Assembly: GCA_026004735.1 (NCBI GenBank) | Contig: BPJS01000001.1 | Coordinates: 3,607,641 to 3,671,640, forward strand | Direction: 5' to 3' | Origin: Isosphaeraceae bacterium | GTDB lineage: Bacteria; Planctomycetota; Planctomycetia; Isosphaerales; Isosphaeraceae | DNA: 64,000 bases | Part shown: positions 7,215 through 16,207 of the stretch, in pieces | Layout: every line of letters starts with the position of its first letter | How positions within the stretch are numbered: position 1 is the stretch's first letter | Translations under genes and position numbers: made by a program | The notes under the pieces: model-generated | Database searches by the model: none | What the model was told of the DNA's origin: nothing | Seen by the model: the letters and a program-made list of their open reading frames with translations, nothing else

Positions 7215-9236
7215 CTAGGTCTGGCTCGAGCCGCCTGGCAATGGCCGACCTGCCAGCCCCACGCTCCCGAGGGCCCTGAGGATGGCCGCTACGTCGTAGA
7301 CGCATCCGCCCCAGGTGCCTCCCCCGACCGCCTGTAATGCAGCCCAGAGCCGCGTATCGTCGGGACATTCCGGGTCGGGTGCCAGGCCCGGGTGGGGCGC
7401 ACGCGCAGCGAGCACGGCAGCAGCCTCCTGGGGATCGAGGCTCCGCTCGCCGTCGCCGATCAAGTCGACCGAACCGACCAAATTTACCCGATCGACGATG
7501 ATCCGAATCCGATCCCCGTCGCGGACCCGGCCGATCGGTCCTCCGGCCAGGGCTTCGGGGCCGATGTGACCAATGCACGCGCCGGTCGAGACCCCGGAGA
7601 AGCGGGCGTCGGTCAGTACGGCGACGTGTTTCCCGAAAGGCAGGTAACGAAGCGCTGAGGTGATCTGGTAAATCTCCTCCATACCCGCACCCATCGGTCC
7701 GCGGCCGATTAGAACCAGCACATCGCCGGCTCGAATGGGTCGATCGCTCTGGCCCTTGATCGCCGCGATGGCGTCGCGCTCGCGGGTAAAGACGCGGGCC
7801 GGGCCGATTTTGCGGTAGACGCCGTCGGGATCGACGACCGAGGGGTCGATCGCCGTGCTCTTGATCACCGATCCCTCGGGAGCCAGATTGCCCCGGGGGA
7901 AGGCTACGGTGCTGGTCAACCCGGCCTCCCGGGCCTGGGCCGGGGGCAGAATGACCTGATCCGGGTCGACTCCGTCTTCGGTCATCAGCCGGTCGCGGAT
8001 GCGCTGACGCCGCTCAGACTTCTCCCACCAATCCAGTGTCCGGGCCAACGGTTCTCCGGTCACGGTCAAGACCCGATCGTCAATCAGGCCGAGCTGACGC
8101 AGATGGATCAAAACCTCGGGAACTCCGCCGGCCAGATAGACCCGGATCGTCGGATGATACCAGGGGCCGTTGGGAAGCACGCTGACCAGCCGAGGAACTC
8201 GGCGGTTGACCTCCTCCCACTCGGCGACGCTCGGTCGCTCCCGTCCGGCCGCATGCGCGATCGCCGGAATGTGGAGCAGCAAATTGGTGGAGCCGCCAAA
8301 CGCGGCGTGAACGACCATCGCATTGCGAATGGCCGCATCGGTCACAATCTGCCGGGTCCCCACACCCTGTGTTGCCAGCGCGGCAACCGCGCGCGCCGAA
8401 CGCCGCGCAATATCGAGCCAGATCGGTTGGCCCGACGGAGCCAACGCGGCGTGCGGGACCGTCCACCCCAGCGCCTCGCCGACGACCTGCGACGTCGCCG
8501 CGGTGCCCAAAAACTGACAGCCTCCGCCCGGCGACGCACAGGCGCGGCAGCCAAGCTCACTGGCTTGCTCGAGCGTCAACTCGCCGTGAACGTAGCGGGC
8601 GCCGATCGTCTGGATCTTGCCCGCGTCCTCGCCGTTGCGGGGCGGAAGCGTCACTCCGCCGGGAACAAACACCGTCGGAATCGCGCCGCTGCCGGCCAAG
8701 GCCATCATCATCGCCGGCGCACCTTTGTCGCAGGTGGCGATCCCAATAACGCCCCGCCGTCGCGGCAGCGACCGGATCAGACGCCGAAGGACGATCGCCG
8801 CATCATTGCGATACGGCAGGCTGTCCATCATGCCCGGTGTGCCCTGCGTCCGACCATCGCAGGGATCGGAGACGGCCCCGGCAAACGGTAGCGCTCCCAA
8901 CTCTCGGAGGGTACGAGCGGCCTCCCGCACCAGGAGGCCTACCTCGTAGTGTCCGGTATGGAAGCCCAGGGCCTGTGGCTGGCCGTCGTCGCCCCGCAGG
9001 CCACCCTGCGTGCTCAGGATCAGGAAGTTCTCGCGATCGACCTCGGCCGGATCCCAGCCCATCCCTGCGTTCTGGGTCAGACCAAACAGGTCGCCCGAGG
9101 GCCAGAACCTGAGTTGCTGATCCGTCAGAGGCAGAGCGCCGGCCGGACCGTCGGCTTTGGTCTGAACCTCGAAGATGCTCCGGTCGTCGCTGTCGACCAG
9201 GGCGTCAAATGCAGCGACGCGCGGCGGACGGGGCAT
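7215..9236 (-). CDS. IlvD/Edd-family dehydratase, YjhG/YagF type (D-xylonate dehydratase-like)
   Basis: This 673-residue enzyme belongs to the Fe-S sugar-acid dehydratases. The likely cluster ligands are C126 ([10 protein letters not shown]), C169 (ATCDKG) and C240 (GGGCQFLGT). The conserved stretches [38 protein letters not shown] and [14 protein letters not shown] match the YjhG/YagF subgroup, which acts on D-xylonate in E. coli; length (about 655-675 residues) also fits. The usual ilvD role in branched-chain amino-acid synthesis is therefore less likely. It is the first gene of the same-strand series leading to the RuBisCO-like gene and probably produces a 2-keto-3-deoxy acid. Confidence 0.88.
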   Translation of the reverse strand: MPRPPRVAAFDALVDSDDRSIFEVQTKADGPAGALPLTDQQLRFWPSGDLFGLTQNAGMGWDPAEVDRENFLILSTQGGLRGDDGQPQALGFHTGHYEVGLLVREAARTLRELGALPFAGAVSDPCDGRTQGTPGMMDSLPYRNDAAIVLRRLIRSLPRRRGVIGIATCDKGAPAMMMALAGSGAIPTVFVPGGVTLPPRNGEDAGKIQTIGARYVHGELTLEQASELGCRACASPGGGCQFLGTAATSQVVGEALGWTVPHAALAPSGQPIWLDIARRSARAVAALATQGVGTRQIVTDAAIRNAMVVHAAFGGSTNLLLHIPAIAHAAGRERPSVAEWEEVNRRVPRLVSVLPNGPWYHPTIRVYLAGGVPEVLIHLRQLGLIDDRVLTVTGEPLARTLDWWEKSERRQRIRDRLMTEDGVDPDQVILPPAQAREAGLTSTVAFPRGNLAPEGSVIKSTAIDPSVVDPDGVYRKIGPARVFTRERDAIAAIKGQSDRPIRAGDVLVLIGRGPMGAGMEEIYQITSALRYLPFGKHVAVLTDARFSGVSTGACIGHIGPEALAGGPIGRVRDGDRIRIIVDRVNLVGSVDLIGDGERSLDPQEAAAVLAARAPHPGLAPDPECPDDTRLWAALQAVGGGTWGGCVYDVAAILRALGSVGLAGRPLPGGSSQT

Positions 9237-9340
9237 GGTCCAGGACTCCGTAGGACAATCAGGGTGGAACGAACGGGGCAGCCTTCGGTCGGCTTGCCTT
9301 TCAGAACGGCCAGGCCGTCCGAAGCGAACGGTGTCGCGTC

Positions 9341-10681
9341 TCAGAGGAGTAATTCGGTGATTGGACCTTCAGAACCGACCAGTCGGATCGGCTGATTCTC
9401 GGCGGTGAGGAGCTGCGTCTGGGGGTCAATTCCCAGAGCCGTGAACACCGTGGCGGCCAGGGCGCCAGGGGTGACCGGCCGGTCGAGCACCCGATCGGCC
9501 CGCTCATCGGTCGCGCCCACAACCTGTCCTACCCGAATGCGCCCGCCGGCCAGCAACGCCGCGTGGGCATGGGGGTGGTGGTCGCGGCCCGCGTTCGGGT
9601 TGACCTTCGGTGTTCGGCCAAACTCCCCGAGAACGAGAACCAGCGTCGTCTCGAGCATCCCCCGGCTTTCCAGGTCGTCCAGCAAAGCCGTTATTGCCTG
9701 ATCGAGCGGAGGAGCCAACCGCTCGCGCAGAGCCGCGAAATTACCGGCGTGGGTATCCCAGCCCAGAGGCCCTCCGCCGAGGTCATTGACGGTCACAAAC
9801 AAAACCCCGCGTTCGACCAGCCGGCGTGCCAGCAGGCAGGACTGGCCAAGGCTGGTGCGGCCATAACGGTCGCGGATTGCATCCGACTCTTCTTCCAAAG
9901 CGAAAGCCCGCGCGGCGGCTTCTGACGTCAGCAACTCGAAGGCACGCTGGGAAAAGCGATCCCGGGCCAGGGTCAGGTTCGTGGACGTCATCTCCGCGGC
10001 GAAGGCGTCGAGATCGGCAACCATCGCGCGGCGGCGTTCGAGGCGAGCCAGGCCCACGCGGTCCGGCGGTGTCAGGTGACGCACGCGGAAGCCGGGTCGC
10101 CCGGGATCGCTCTCAACGGCAAACGGATCGTAGGCCCGCGTCAGATAGCCACCCCCCCCAAACGGGGGCGTCTGAGGAATCGCCACGTAGGAGGGCAGGC
10201 CAACGGCGTCAACCGGCTCGCCCAGCTTGCTCACGGCGCTGCCGAGACTCGGGTAAACCAGCGACGGCGAGGGGCGGTAGCCCGTCAGCATATGATGCGA
10301 GGCGCGGTCGTGATCGGCCTCGGGCGAGGTCAGGCTTCGAACCAGCGCGAATCGGTCCAGACGTGCCGCCAGCCCGGGCAACAACTCGCTCAAGAAGACG
10401 CCCGGGACCCGGGTCTGGATCGCGGCGAATTCTCCACGAATCTCGGCGGGTGCGTCGGGTTTAGGGTCGAACGTGTCGATGTGCGACGGCCCGCCCCCTA
10501 GCCACACCAGGATGCACGCCTCCGCTCGACGCGCCGGCCCGACCGACGCCGGGGCCGCGAGACCACGCAATCGAAGGATCTCGGCCAGGCTCAGGCCCAT
10601 CGGCCCCAGCAGACCCGCCCGCAACCAGCCGCGGCGGCTCATCGGCTCGCGCCGCCCGGCGCTGATCTGAGTCGCATTCAT
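9341..10681 (-). CDS. DUF1501 protein with Tat signal
   Basis: This 446-residue protein belongs to DUF1501, a sulfatase-like fold family abundant in planctomycetes. A twin-arginine signal is visible ([12 protein letters not shown], residues 15-26). Typical DUF1501 features are [32 protein letters not shown] and [11 protein letters not shown] followed by GRDHHP. The ATG at 10681 has GGGGAG eight bases upstream; the ATG at codon 14 has no clear ribosome-binding site. It follows the DUF1549/DUF1553 gene by 40 bases, the usual pair order. The proteins are exported; their biochemical role is not established. Confidence 0.88.
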   Translation of the reverse strand: MNATQISAGRREPMSRRGWLRAGLLGPMGLSLAEILRLRGLAAPASVGPARRAEACILVWLGGGPSHIDTFDPKPDAPAEIRGEFAAIQTRVPGVFLSELLPGLAARLDRFALVRSLTSPEADHDRASHHMLTGYRPSPSLVYPSLGSAVSKLGEPVDAVGLPSYVAIPQTPPFGGGGYLTRAYDPFAVESDPGRPGFRVRHLTPPDRVGLARLERRRAMVADLDAFAAEMTSTNLTLARDRFSQRAFELLTSEAAARAFALEEESDAIRDRYGRTSLGQSCLLARRLVERGVLFVTVNDLGGGPLGWDTHAGNFAALRERLAPPLDQAITALLDDLESRGMLETTLVLVLGEFGRTPKVNPNAGRDHHPHAHAALLAGGRIRVGQVVGATDERADRVLDRPVTPGALAATVFTALGIDPQTQLLTAENQPIRLVGSEGPITELLL

Positions 10682-10721
10682 GGACTCTCCCCATCAATTC
10701 GGGCCCGTTTGCCAACCCGCC

Positions 10722-13244
10722 CTAGTGATTGAACGCAAATTCACGGCAATTGAGTAACGCCCAAAAGAGGTCTTCGGCGATGTCGCGTCGCGAGGATCCC
10801 GCCTCCAGCAACCTCGTCCAGTGCGAGCGCTCGGCATCGGTCGGCGGCCGACACAACGCCCGAAGGTAGAGAAATTCGACCAACTCCCCTGCCTCAGGTT
10901 CTTCTTCCAGAGCGTGGGCCAGGTAGCCGTTGATATGGGCGACGCGGCCCTCGACGACATCGCCGCCAATGAGCATCAGCGCCTGGTTCAAACTAACCTC
11001 CGGCGCACCAATCGGCGAACACGTTTCCAGGCGGCTACAGCGCCCAAAGGCGTCGAGCAACATGCTCGGCGTCGCCGGGTCGAACACCTCGATCGCCCGG
11101 GGCTGGATTCGCTGGCCTGGCTTGAAAATATGAGGAACCTGTGTCGCCCGGGCCAAGGCATCGGCGAGCTGGTGGGCCGTGAGCGGTCGGGGCAAGTGGT
11201 GCGAAAACAGCCGATCGTCCCATTCGTTGCCCGGAACCGGCTGCGAGCTACGCCCATATGTATCCGAGCGGACGATTTCGCGGATCAGCCAACGCAGGTC
11301 GAACCCCTGCTCGGCAAATTGCCGCGCCAGTGCCTCGAGCACGTCCGGATGTGACGGCGGATTGGCCGCACTCAGGTCGTCGGGCGGATCGACCAGGCCC
11401 CGCCCAAACAGTTGCGCCCAGGCCCAGTTGACCGCCGCCCGCGCTACGAGGAGATGCTCGGCCGATGTCATCCACTCGGCCAGAATCCGCCGCGGGTCAA
11501 CGCCTTCGGGAATCAAGGCCTCGGTCCCGTCGAGAAACCGCGGCCTGACCGGCTGACCGGTACGCGGGTGGGTCACGGCACCGCCGGGATTGAGCACGAC
11601 ACGCCGCCGCACCGAACCTCCGGCAAGCCCGCCTGACGGACGCTCAACCCAGGCAAAAAAAGCGGCCAGCCCGTAGTAATCCTCCTGGGTCCATACGTCG
11701 AACGGGTGGTCGTGGCACTGCGCGCACCGCAGACGCAGCCCAAGAAAGCGACGCGCCGCAAGCTCGGCTTGTTCCGCGGGCGTCGCGCCGTCGAGTGCGT
11801 AGTTGACCGGTCCGCCCTCAACCGGGTCCAACGGATCGCCCAGCGCGGTGAGCAGCTCACGCACCAGGACATCCCACCCGGCATTCTCCCGGAGCCGCGT
11901 CTGAAGCCAGCGATGATAGGCCCCGGCCCCATCTCCCAGACGGTTGCGGCTGATCTGAAGCAGGTCCCCCAACTTGAGCACCCAGAAGTCCACAAATTCG
12001 CGGCGGCCCATCAACTCATCGATCTTGCGGAGACGCTTGTCGGTCGCCGGGTCTGCCAAAAACGCTTGAATCTCGTCGGGCTCGGGCGTCTGACCGGTCA
12101 GATCGAGGCTAACGCGTCGCAGAAACGCCGCGTCGGACGCCGGCGGGCTGACTGGAATGTTCAGACGCGCCAGCCGCTCGATGATCGGCCGGTCGATCCA
12201 TCGCTGCCCCGACACGTCGGGATCCACCGCCGGCGGTCCAGGCCGCCGTAGGGAAACCCGCGTCGTGGTCAACGCCGGACCAAAGCGAACCACGATGTCG
12301 GCCTGCCCGGGCGACCGAAGATCCACCCGTCCGCGCGGATCGACCGAGGCGACCCGCTCGTCGAGCGTCCGGTAAATGGCCCAGCGGGTCACGTCCCGCA
12401 TCCGGCCCTCAGGAGATCGGGCCAGCACCCGAAGTTGGACCGGACCTGGTGAACTTTGCCAGAGCTCTGCCGGAGAAACGGTGATCTGGAGCCGCGGCGG
12501 CGTCGCCGTAATCGGCTCCGACGGCCCGGGCGCACCTGCGGCGATCCACCGGATCAGTTGCTGCTCGGCCTCCGAGCCAGGCTCCAACGGGCGGCCGCCG
12601 CCGTGGGGCAGACGCCCCGTCGCTTTGCGGATCAAGAGGCTCGAACCAGGATCAAACGAGTCGATGCGGCGACCGCCATCGTGCCGCGTCAGCGCGTGAT
12701 AATCTCCCCACGCGTCATACCCATAGAGCGACAGATAAAAGCCATTCTGCCCGCCTAGGCGGCCATGGCATCCCCCCGCGTTGCAGCCCAAAAGGGTCAG
12801 AATCGGCAGGATCTGGCCCCGGAAATCGGGGGCCTCCCCGCTGGCCTCGCGAATCCGAATCGGTCGGGTAGCAGTTCCCGAAGCTCCCGAGACCACGATG
12901 CGCGCTGGCCCCGGCCGAACCGGCACAACGTAGCCCGTCCGATCCACTCGCGCCCGGTCCTCAGGTTCGATCCTCCAGACGAGCCGATGCGTCTGGTCGA
13001 CCCGCGCCGGATCGTAGGCGCGATACTGGGAACCAGGCTCTCCGACGGCGATCTCATCCTCGCCCTCGATCTGATAGGGCGGCGGCGAATCGACCCCTGC
13101 GGGCGCCGGTTCGGCCGGCCCCCGTCCGGCGACGCCGGAACTCGGCCGCGTCGGCTCGCTCGACACCCCACACCCCATCGTGTAGGACAAAAGTAAAAGC
13201 AGCGGACCGAAGGAGAGGCCGCCGCGGGGGGCGGGCGGTTCCAT
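10722..13244 (-). CDS. DUF1549/DUF1553 protein with Ig-like domain and cytochrome-like motifs
   Basis: This 840-residue exported protein has a hydrophobic signal ending in a possible lipoprotein Cys (C25, imperfect lipobox), then a bacterial Ig-like region, a CNAGGCHG motif (C154, C159, H160), a second Ig-like segment, DUF1549 with CAQCHDHPFD (C507, C510, H511) and C-terminal DUF1553 with LSAANPPSHPDVLEAL. The second Cys motif is CxxCH, the c-type heme pattern; the first has four residues between the cysteines. The ATG at 13244 was preferred because GGAG lies nine bases upstream; an in-frame ATG at 13289 adds 15 residues and pushes the signal inward. It pairs with the DUF1501 gene. The function is unknown. 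Confidence 0.86.
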   Translation of the reverse strand: MEPPAPRGGLSFGPLLLLLSYTMGCGVSSEPTRPSSGVAGRGPAEPAPAGVDSPPPYQIEGEDEIAVGEPGSQYRAYDPARVDQTHRLVWRIEPEDRARVDRTGYVVPVRPGPARIVVSGASGTATRPIRIREASGEAPDFRGQILPILTLLGCNAGGCHGRLGGQNGFYLSLYGYDAWGDYHALTRHDGGRRIDSFDPGSSLLIRKATGRLPHGGGRPLEPGSEAEQQLIRWIAAGAPGPSEPITATPPRLQITVSPAELWQSSPGPVQLRVLARSPEGRMRDVTRWAIYRTLDERVASVDPRGRVDLRSPGQADIVVRFGPALTTTRVSLRRPGPPAVDPDVSGQRWIDRPIIERLARLNIPVSPPASDAAFLRRVSLDLTGQTPEPDEIQAFLADPATDKRLRKIDELMGRREFVDFWVLKLGDLLQISRNRLGDGAGAYHRWLQTRLRENAGWDVLVRELLTALGDPLDPVEGGPVNYALDGATPAEQAELAARRFLGLRLRCAQCHDHPFDVWTQEDYYGLAAFFAWVERPSGGLAGGSVRRRVVLNPGGAVTHPRTGQPVRPRFLDGTEALIPEGVDPRRILAEWMTSAEHLLVARAAVNWAWAQLFGRGLVDPPDDLSAANPPSHPDVLEALARQFAEQGFDLRWLIREIVRSDTYGRSSQPVPGNEWDDRLFSHHLPRPLTAHQLADALARATQVPHIFKPGQRIQPRAIEVFDPATPSMLLDAFGRCSRLETCSPIGAPEVSLNQALMLIGGDVVEGRVAHINGYLAHALEEEPEAGELVEFLYLRALCRPPTDAERSHWTRLLEAGSSRRDIAEDLFWALLNCREFAFNH

Positions 13245-13414
13245 GGTCGGGATCTCCTCGGAACGCTGGAGCCGGCCGGTCGAGTTCATGGTTATCCTAA
13301 AGGGGGATGGGTCGACGGGGCAAGTGAAGCCGACGCTGGAATCGGCCGCGGCCGCTGCCTCCCAACCGATTTCGTTTGGTCCCGTGATCGGCTTGCAGCC
13401 AGGATGAGTCAGAC

Positions 13415-14050
13415 GTGACGCTCACGCCGATGGTCCGGCAGTTTGTGCTCCATTGGGGGCAGATGGGTCATGCCTGGGGGATCAACCGGACCATGGCGCA
13501 GGTGCATGCCTTGCTGTTTGTGACCGCCGAGCCTCTAGATGCCGAGGCCATCAGCCAGGCGCTCGAGGTCAGCCGGTCGAATGTCTCGACCAGTCTCCGC
13601 GAGCTGATCGAGTGGGGCGTGGTGGCCCGGGTGCATACAATCGGGGATCGGCGGGATCGGTTCGTGGCTTTGAAGGACGTCCTGGAAACGTTTCGGCGGA
13701 TCGTGGCCGAGCGTAAGCGCCGGGAGGTCGATCCAACGATCGGGCTGCTCGAGCGTTGCCTGGCTCAGGAGGTCGATCCCGAGGACCGCTTCGCGCGCGA
13801 GCAACTGGCGCGGCTGCTCGAGTTTATGCGACTGGTCTCGGACTGGCATGCACAGATCGAGCGGCTGCCAACGGGAGCGATCCTGCGACTCTTACGCGGT
13901 GGATCCGCGCTCATGAAGCTGGTCAGTCCCGGAGGGCCGCCGCCCGCCGGTGAGGGCGTCGAGCCGTCCGAGCCGGATCGAAGCGGGCCGGACCAGCCCG
14001 GCCGAGAGGACCGCAATCACCGCAACAGCGCGGACCAATCCTCAAGCTGA
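13415..14050 (+). CDS. GbsR/MarR-family transcriptional regulator
   Basis: This 211-residue protein has a winged helix-turn-helix of the GbsR type: WGINRTMAQVHALL (about 25-40), the recognition region EAISQALEVSRSNVSTSLRELIEWGVV (about 49-75) and the wing containing GDRRDRF. The last 45 residues are polar and probably disordered. The start is GTG at 13415, preceded by AGGATGAG. It is divergent from the DUF1549/DUF1553 gene, which it could regulate, and its 3' end overlaps the convergent 14042-16207 gene by nine bases. GbsR relatives often sense osmolytes, but the ligand here cannot be inferred. Confidence 0.85.
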   Translation: MTLTPMVRQFVLHWGQMGHAWGINRTMAQVHALLFVTAEPLDAEAISQALEVSRSNVSTSLRELIEWGVVARVHTIGDRRDRFVALKDVLETFRRIVAERKRREVDPTIGLLERCLAQEVDPEDRFAREQLARLLEFMRLVSDWHAQIERLPTGAILRLLRGGSALMKLVSPGGPPPAGEGVEPSEPDRSGPDQPGREDRNHRNSADQSSS

Positions 14051-16207
14051 CAGCCGCTCCGCTCCGTCGGTCTCCGCAGGAAGACGCACAGGATCTGCGT
14101 CGTGATGGGCCGACTCGGCCGGGCGGGACGGCATCCCGGCCTCGAGCGGCCGGAAGGAATCGAGAAACAGCTCCGCCGACCGCGCCCGGACCTGCGCCTC
14201 GGTTCCTTGGATCGAGACGGTGTAAAAACGGGCGCCCACGACCAGGGCACGATTGCGCGAGAAGGTCCGGAATTCGCCTTCTCGGGCGGCGGGTACCTCG
14301 ATTTCGACCTCCCGGCCAGGGAAGCCCCCGGGGGCAATCGGGCGTTCAGCGATGACCTTGCTCTTGGGCAGGGCCGAAAGAAACATCGCCCGGGCCGAGT
14401 CGAGCGCCTTGGAGATTTGCGATTCCCGGGTCGGCGGCTTGTCGTAGTCGAAGTAGGTGATCGTGTACAGACCCTGCTCGGGGTGTTCAAACGTCAGGAT
14501 CTGCTGGGTCACCTTAGCGCCGGTCGTCAGCGTCAATTCGCGGGTTGAGCTGGTGGGGGTCAGTCCGGGTGGCAGGGCTAGACGGAACGAGCGGTCGGGG
14601 GCCAGATATTCGACCAGACCAGCCCGCGCTTCGTCTTGCGAGGCGTTCGAGGCCGAGTTGATGGCCATCCGCGCCAGCACCGACTCTTCACGTTCCGTCG
14701 GCAACGTACGCGCACGCGCTTTTTCGGGCGGGGCGGTGGCGGCGTAGCGGTCGTAGGCATCGGCGTAGGCGGCGAAAGCGTCGTCGTCGATGTAACGCTC
14801 GATCAGCGCCGTCGTCTCGTTGAGCATGCTCTGGGCCGTGCGGGTCAGCACGATCCGCCTGGTCTGCTGCTGGGTTTCGAGAGCCTCGGTGCGGAGGGCT
14901 TCCAGCGCCGCCTCCAGTTCCGCCCGCTTCGGGAGCTGTTCATACTGATCGAGCAGATAGCGGACTTCGTCCCAGTTCTCGGCCTCGGCTCGCGGTTTGA
15001 GCAACGCCTCCAGCCGGCCCCGTTCCAGCGCCTGGTCGATCAGCAGGTCGCGGAGTGCGGTCAGACGTGCTTCCAGCGTGACGGCCTCGACCCGGGGGTC
15101 GACGACGACGACACGTTCGTCGGTCTGCTCACCGGGCATGATCGGAAACTCGTCGAGCGGCTCCGTCCCGCCCGCGACCAGCCGGACCATGGCCAGTCCA
15201 CGAATGAACTTGGGTTCGAGGACGACCCGACCCTCACGGTCAGTCGTGCCCACGACCCGAAGCGGTCCCCGCGGCGCCAACCGGGCCATCACCGTGTAGC
15301 CGGCGGCAGGCCGGCTGTCCGGCGGCGTGGTGATGAAACGCAGCCGGGTCGGAAGGGCGGTGGGTTTGACCCCAACGGCAACAACCTTGTATCGGCCGCG
15401 CACCAGCCGCGTCAGCGGGTCGCGCAGCTTGCTGATGATCTCGCAACGAGCCTGGGGACCTTCCAGGCTGGACACCCGCAGATAGGTGCGCGGGATCACG
15501 GTCAACTGGCGGACCGAGCCGTCGGGATTGTAAATCACCCGCGCCGCGCGGAACACCGAACCGACCGAGACCACCTGCCCGATCGAACTGGCCGGTGGAA
15601 TCGAAGCTCCTTGGACGCGGACGTAAACCCCCCCTTCGGACTGGGCCCCGATCTCCGCCGTCGGCGAAAACATCTCAAGGCAAAGGGAGAAAAGCCCGCG
15701 GGCGGCATCGTCGATCGAGCGAACCGGCTCGCTAAAGACCAGCCCAACCTGACCCGTGGCCGCGTCGAACTCCCGACCCGTAAACGTGACTCCGTCGGTC
15801 CCCGTCAACCGCTGGGCCTCGATGACCCAGGCCTTGTCGAAGCCCGGCGCCAGGGGGGCGATCGAATCCGGAGTCAGCTCTTTGAGGGATGCACCACGCA
15901 GCGGCCCGTCACCGTCGGCCATTTCGAGCTGCCAGGCCGCTCCCACGAATCGCTCGATCAGGCGGCGCCAGCCAGCGATCAAGCGGTCGCGGCCACGCCG
16001 ATCCAGCGGCGTGCCCGGAGCCACCGAAACCCAGGCCCGGATTCGGTACGGGCGCTGATCGATGCTCGGCCCCTTGTCCTTCTTGGCGGAGGCGGAACGC
16101 GACGGGGTGGTGGCTGGACGGTCGGGTCCGGTCGAATCCTGGCCGGCCCCGCCGGCGACACTCAGAGCGGCCAGTCCGGCAATCAGGGCTCGTCGCGCAC
16201 GAACCAC
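14042..16207 (-). CDS. Secreted protein of unknown function, last gene of envelope operon
   Basis: This 721-residue protein begins with a signal peptide (VVRARRALIAGLAALSVAGGAG). The GTG at 16207 is preceded by GGGAG at good spacing and overlaps the upstream gene by 25 bases. I recognise no catalytic motif. The middle (about residues 370-540) is alpha-helical and polar, with charged repeats that look like coiled coil or TPR-like helices. The C-terminal part, about residues 560-690, has alternating strands with YTITYFDYDKPP and ends in a LFLDSFRPL helix, similar to domains used for PsbP/DUF1795-like lipoproteins (weak inference). The export signal and operon position suggest a periplasmic partner of the upstream proteins. 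Confidence 0.72.
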   Translation of the reverse strand: MVRARRALIAGLAALSVAGGAGQDSTGPDRPATTPSRSASAKKDKGPSIDQRPYRIRAWVSVAPGTPLDRRGRDRLIAGWRRLIERFVGAAWQLEMADGDGPLRGASLKELTPDSIAPLAPGFDKAWVIEAQRLTGTDGVTFTGREFDAATGQVGLVFSEPVRSIDDAARGLFSLCLEMFSPTAEIGAQSEGGVYVRVQGASIPPASSIGQVVSVGSVFRAARVIYNPDGSVRQLTVIPRTYLRVSSLEGPQARCEIISKLRDPLTRLVRGRYKVVAVGVKPTALPTRLRFITTPPDSRPAAGYTVMARLAPRGPLRVVGTTDREGRVVLEPKFIRGLAMVRLVAGGTEPLDEFPIMPGEQTDERVVVVDPRVEAVTLEARLTALRDLLIDQALERGRLEALLKPRAEAENWDEVRYLLDQYEQLPKRAELEAALEALRTEALETQQQTRRIVLTRTAQSMLNETTALIERYIDDDAFAAYADAYDRYAATAPPEKARARTLPTEREESVLARMAINSASNASQDEARAGLVEYLAPDRSFRLALPPGLTPTSSTRELTLTTGAKVTQQILTFEHPEQGLYTITYFDYDKPPTRESQISKALDSARAMFLSALPKSKVIAERPIAPGGFPGREVEIEVPAAREGEFRTFSRNRALVVGARFYTVSIQGTEAQVRARSAELFLDSFRPLEAGMPSRPAESAHHDADPVRLPAETDGAERLSA

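Noticed and set aside
7215..9236. Dihydroxy-acid dehydratase (ilvD) for branched-chain amino acids
   Set aside because: Length and the NAGMGW, PYRNDAA and GYHTGH-like stretches fit the YjhG/YagF sugar-acid subgroup better.
9286..9340. Short palindrome ACGGCCAGGCCGT upstream of the DUF1501 stop
   Set aside because: Only a one-base centre, so it cannot form a useful RNA loop, and no promoter lies nearby.
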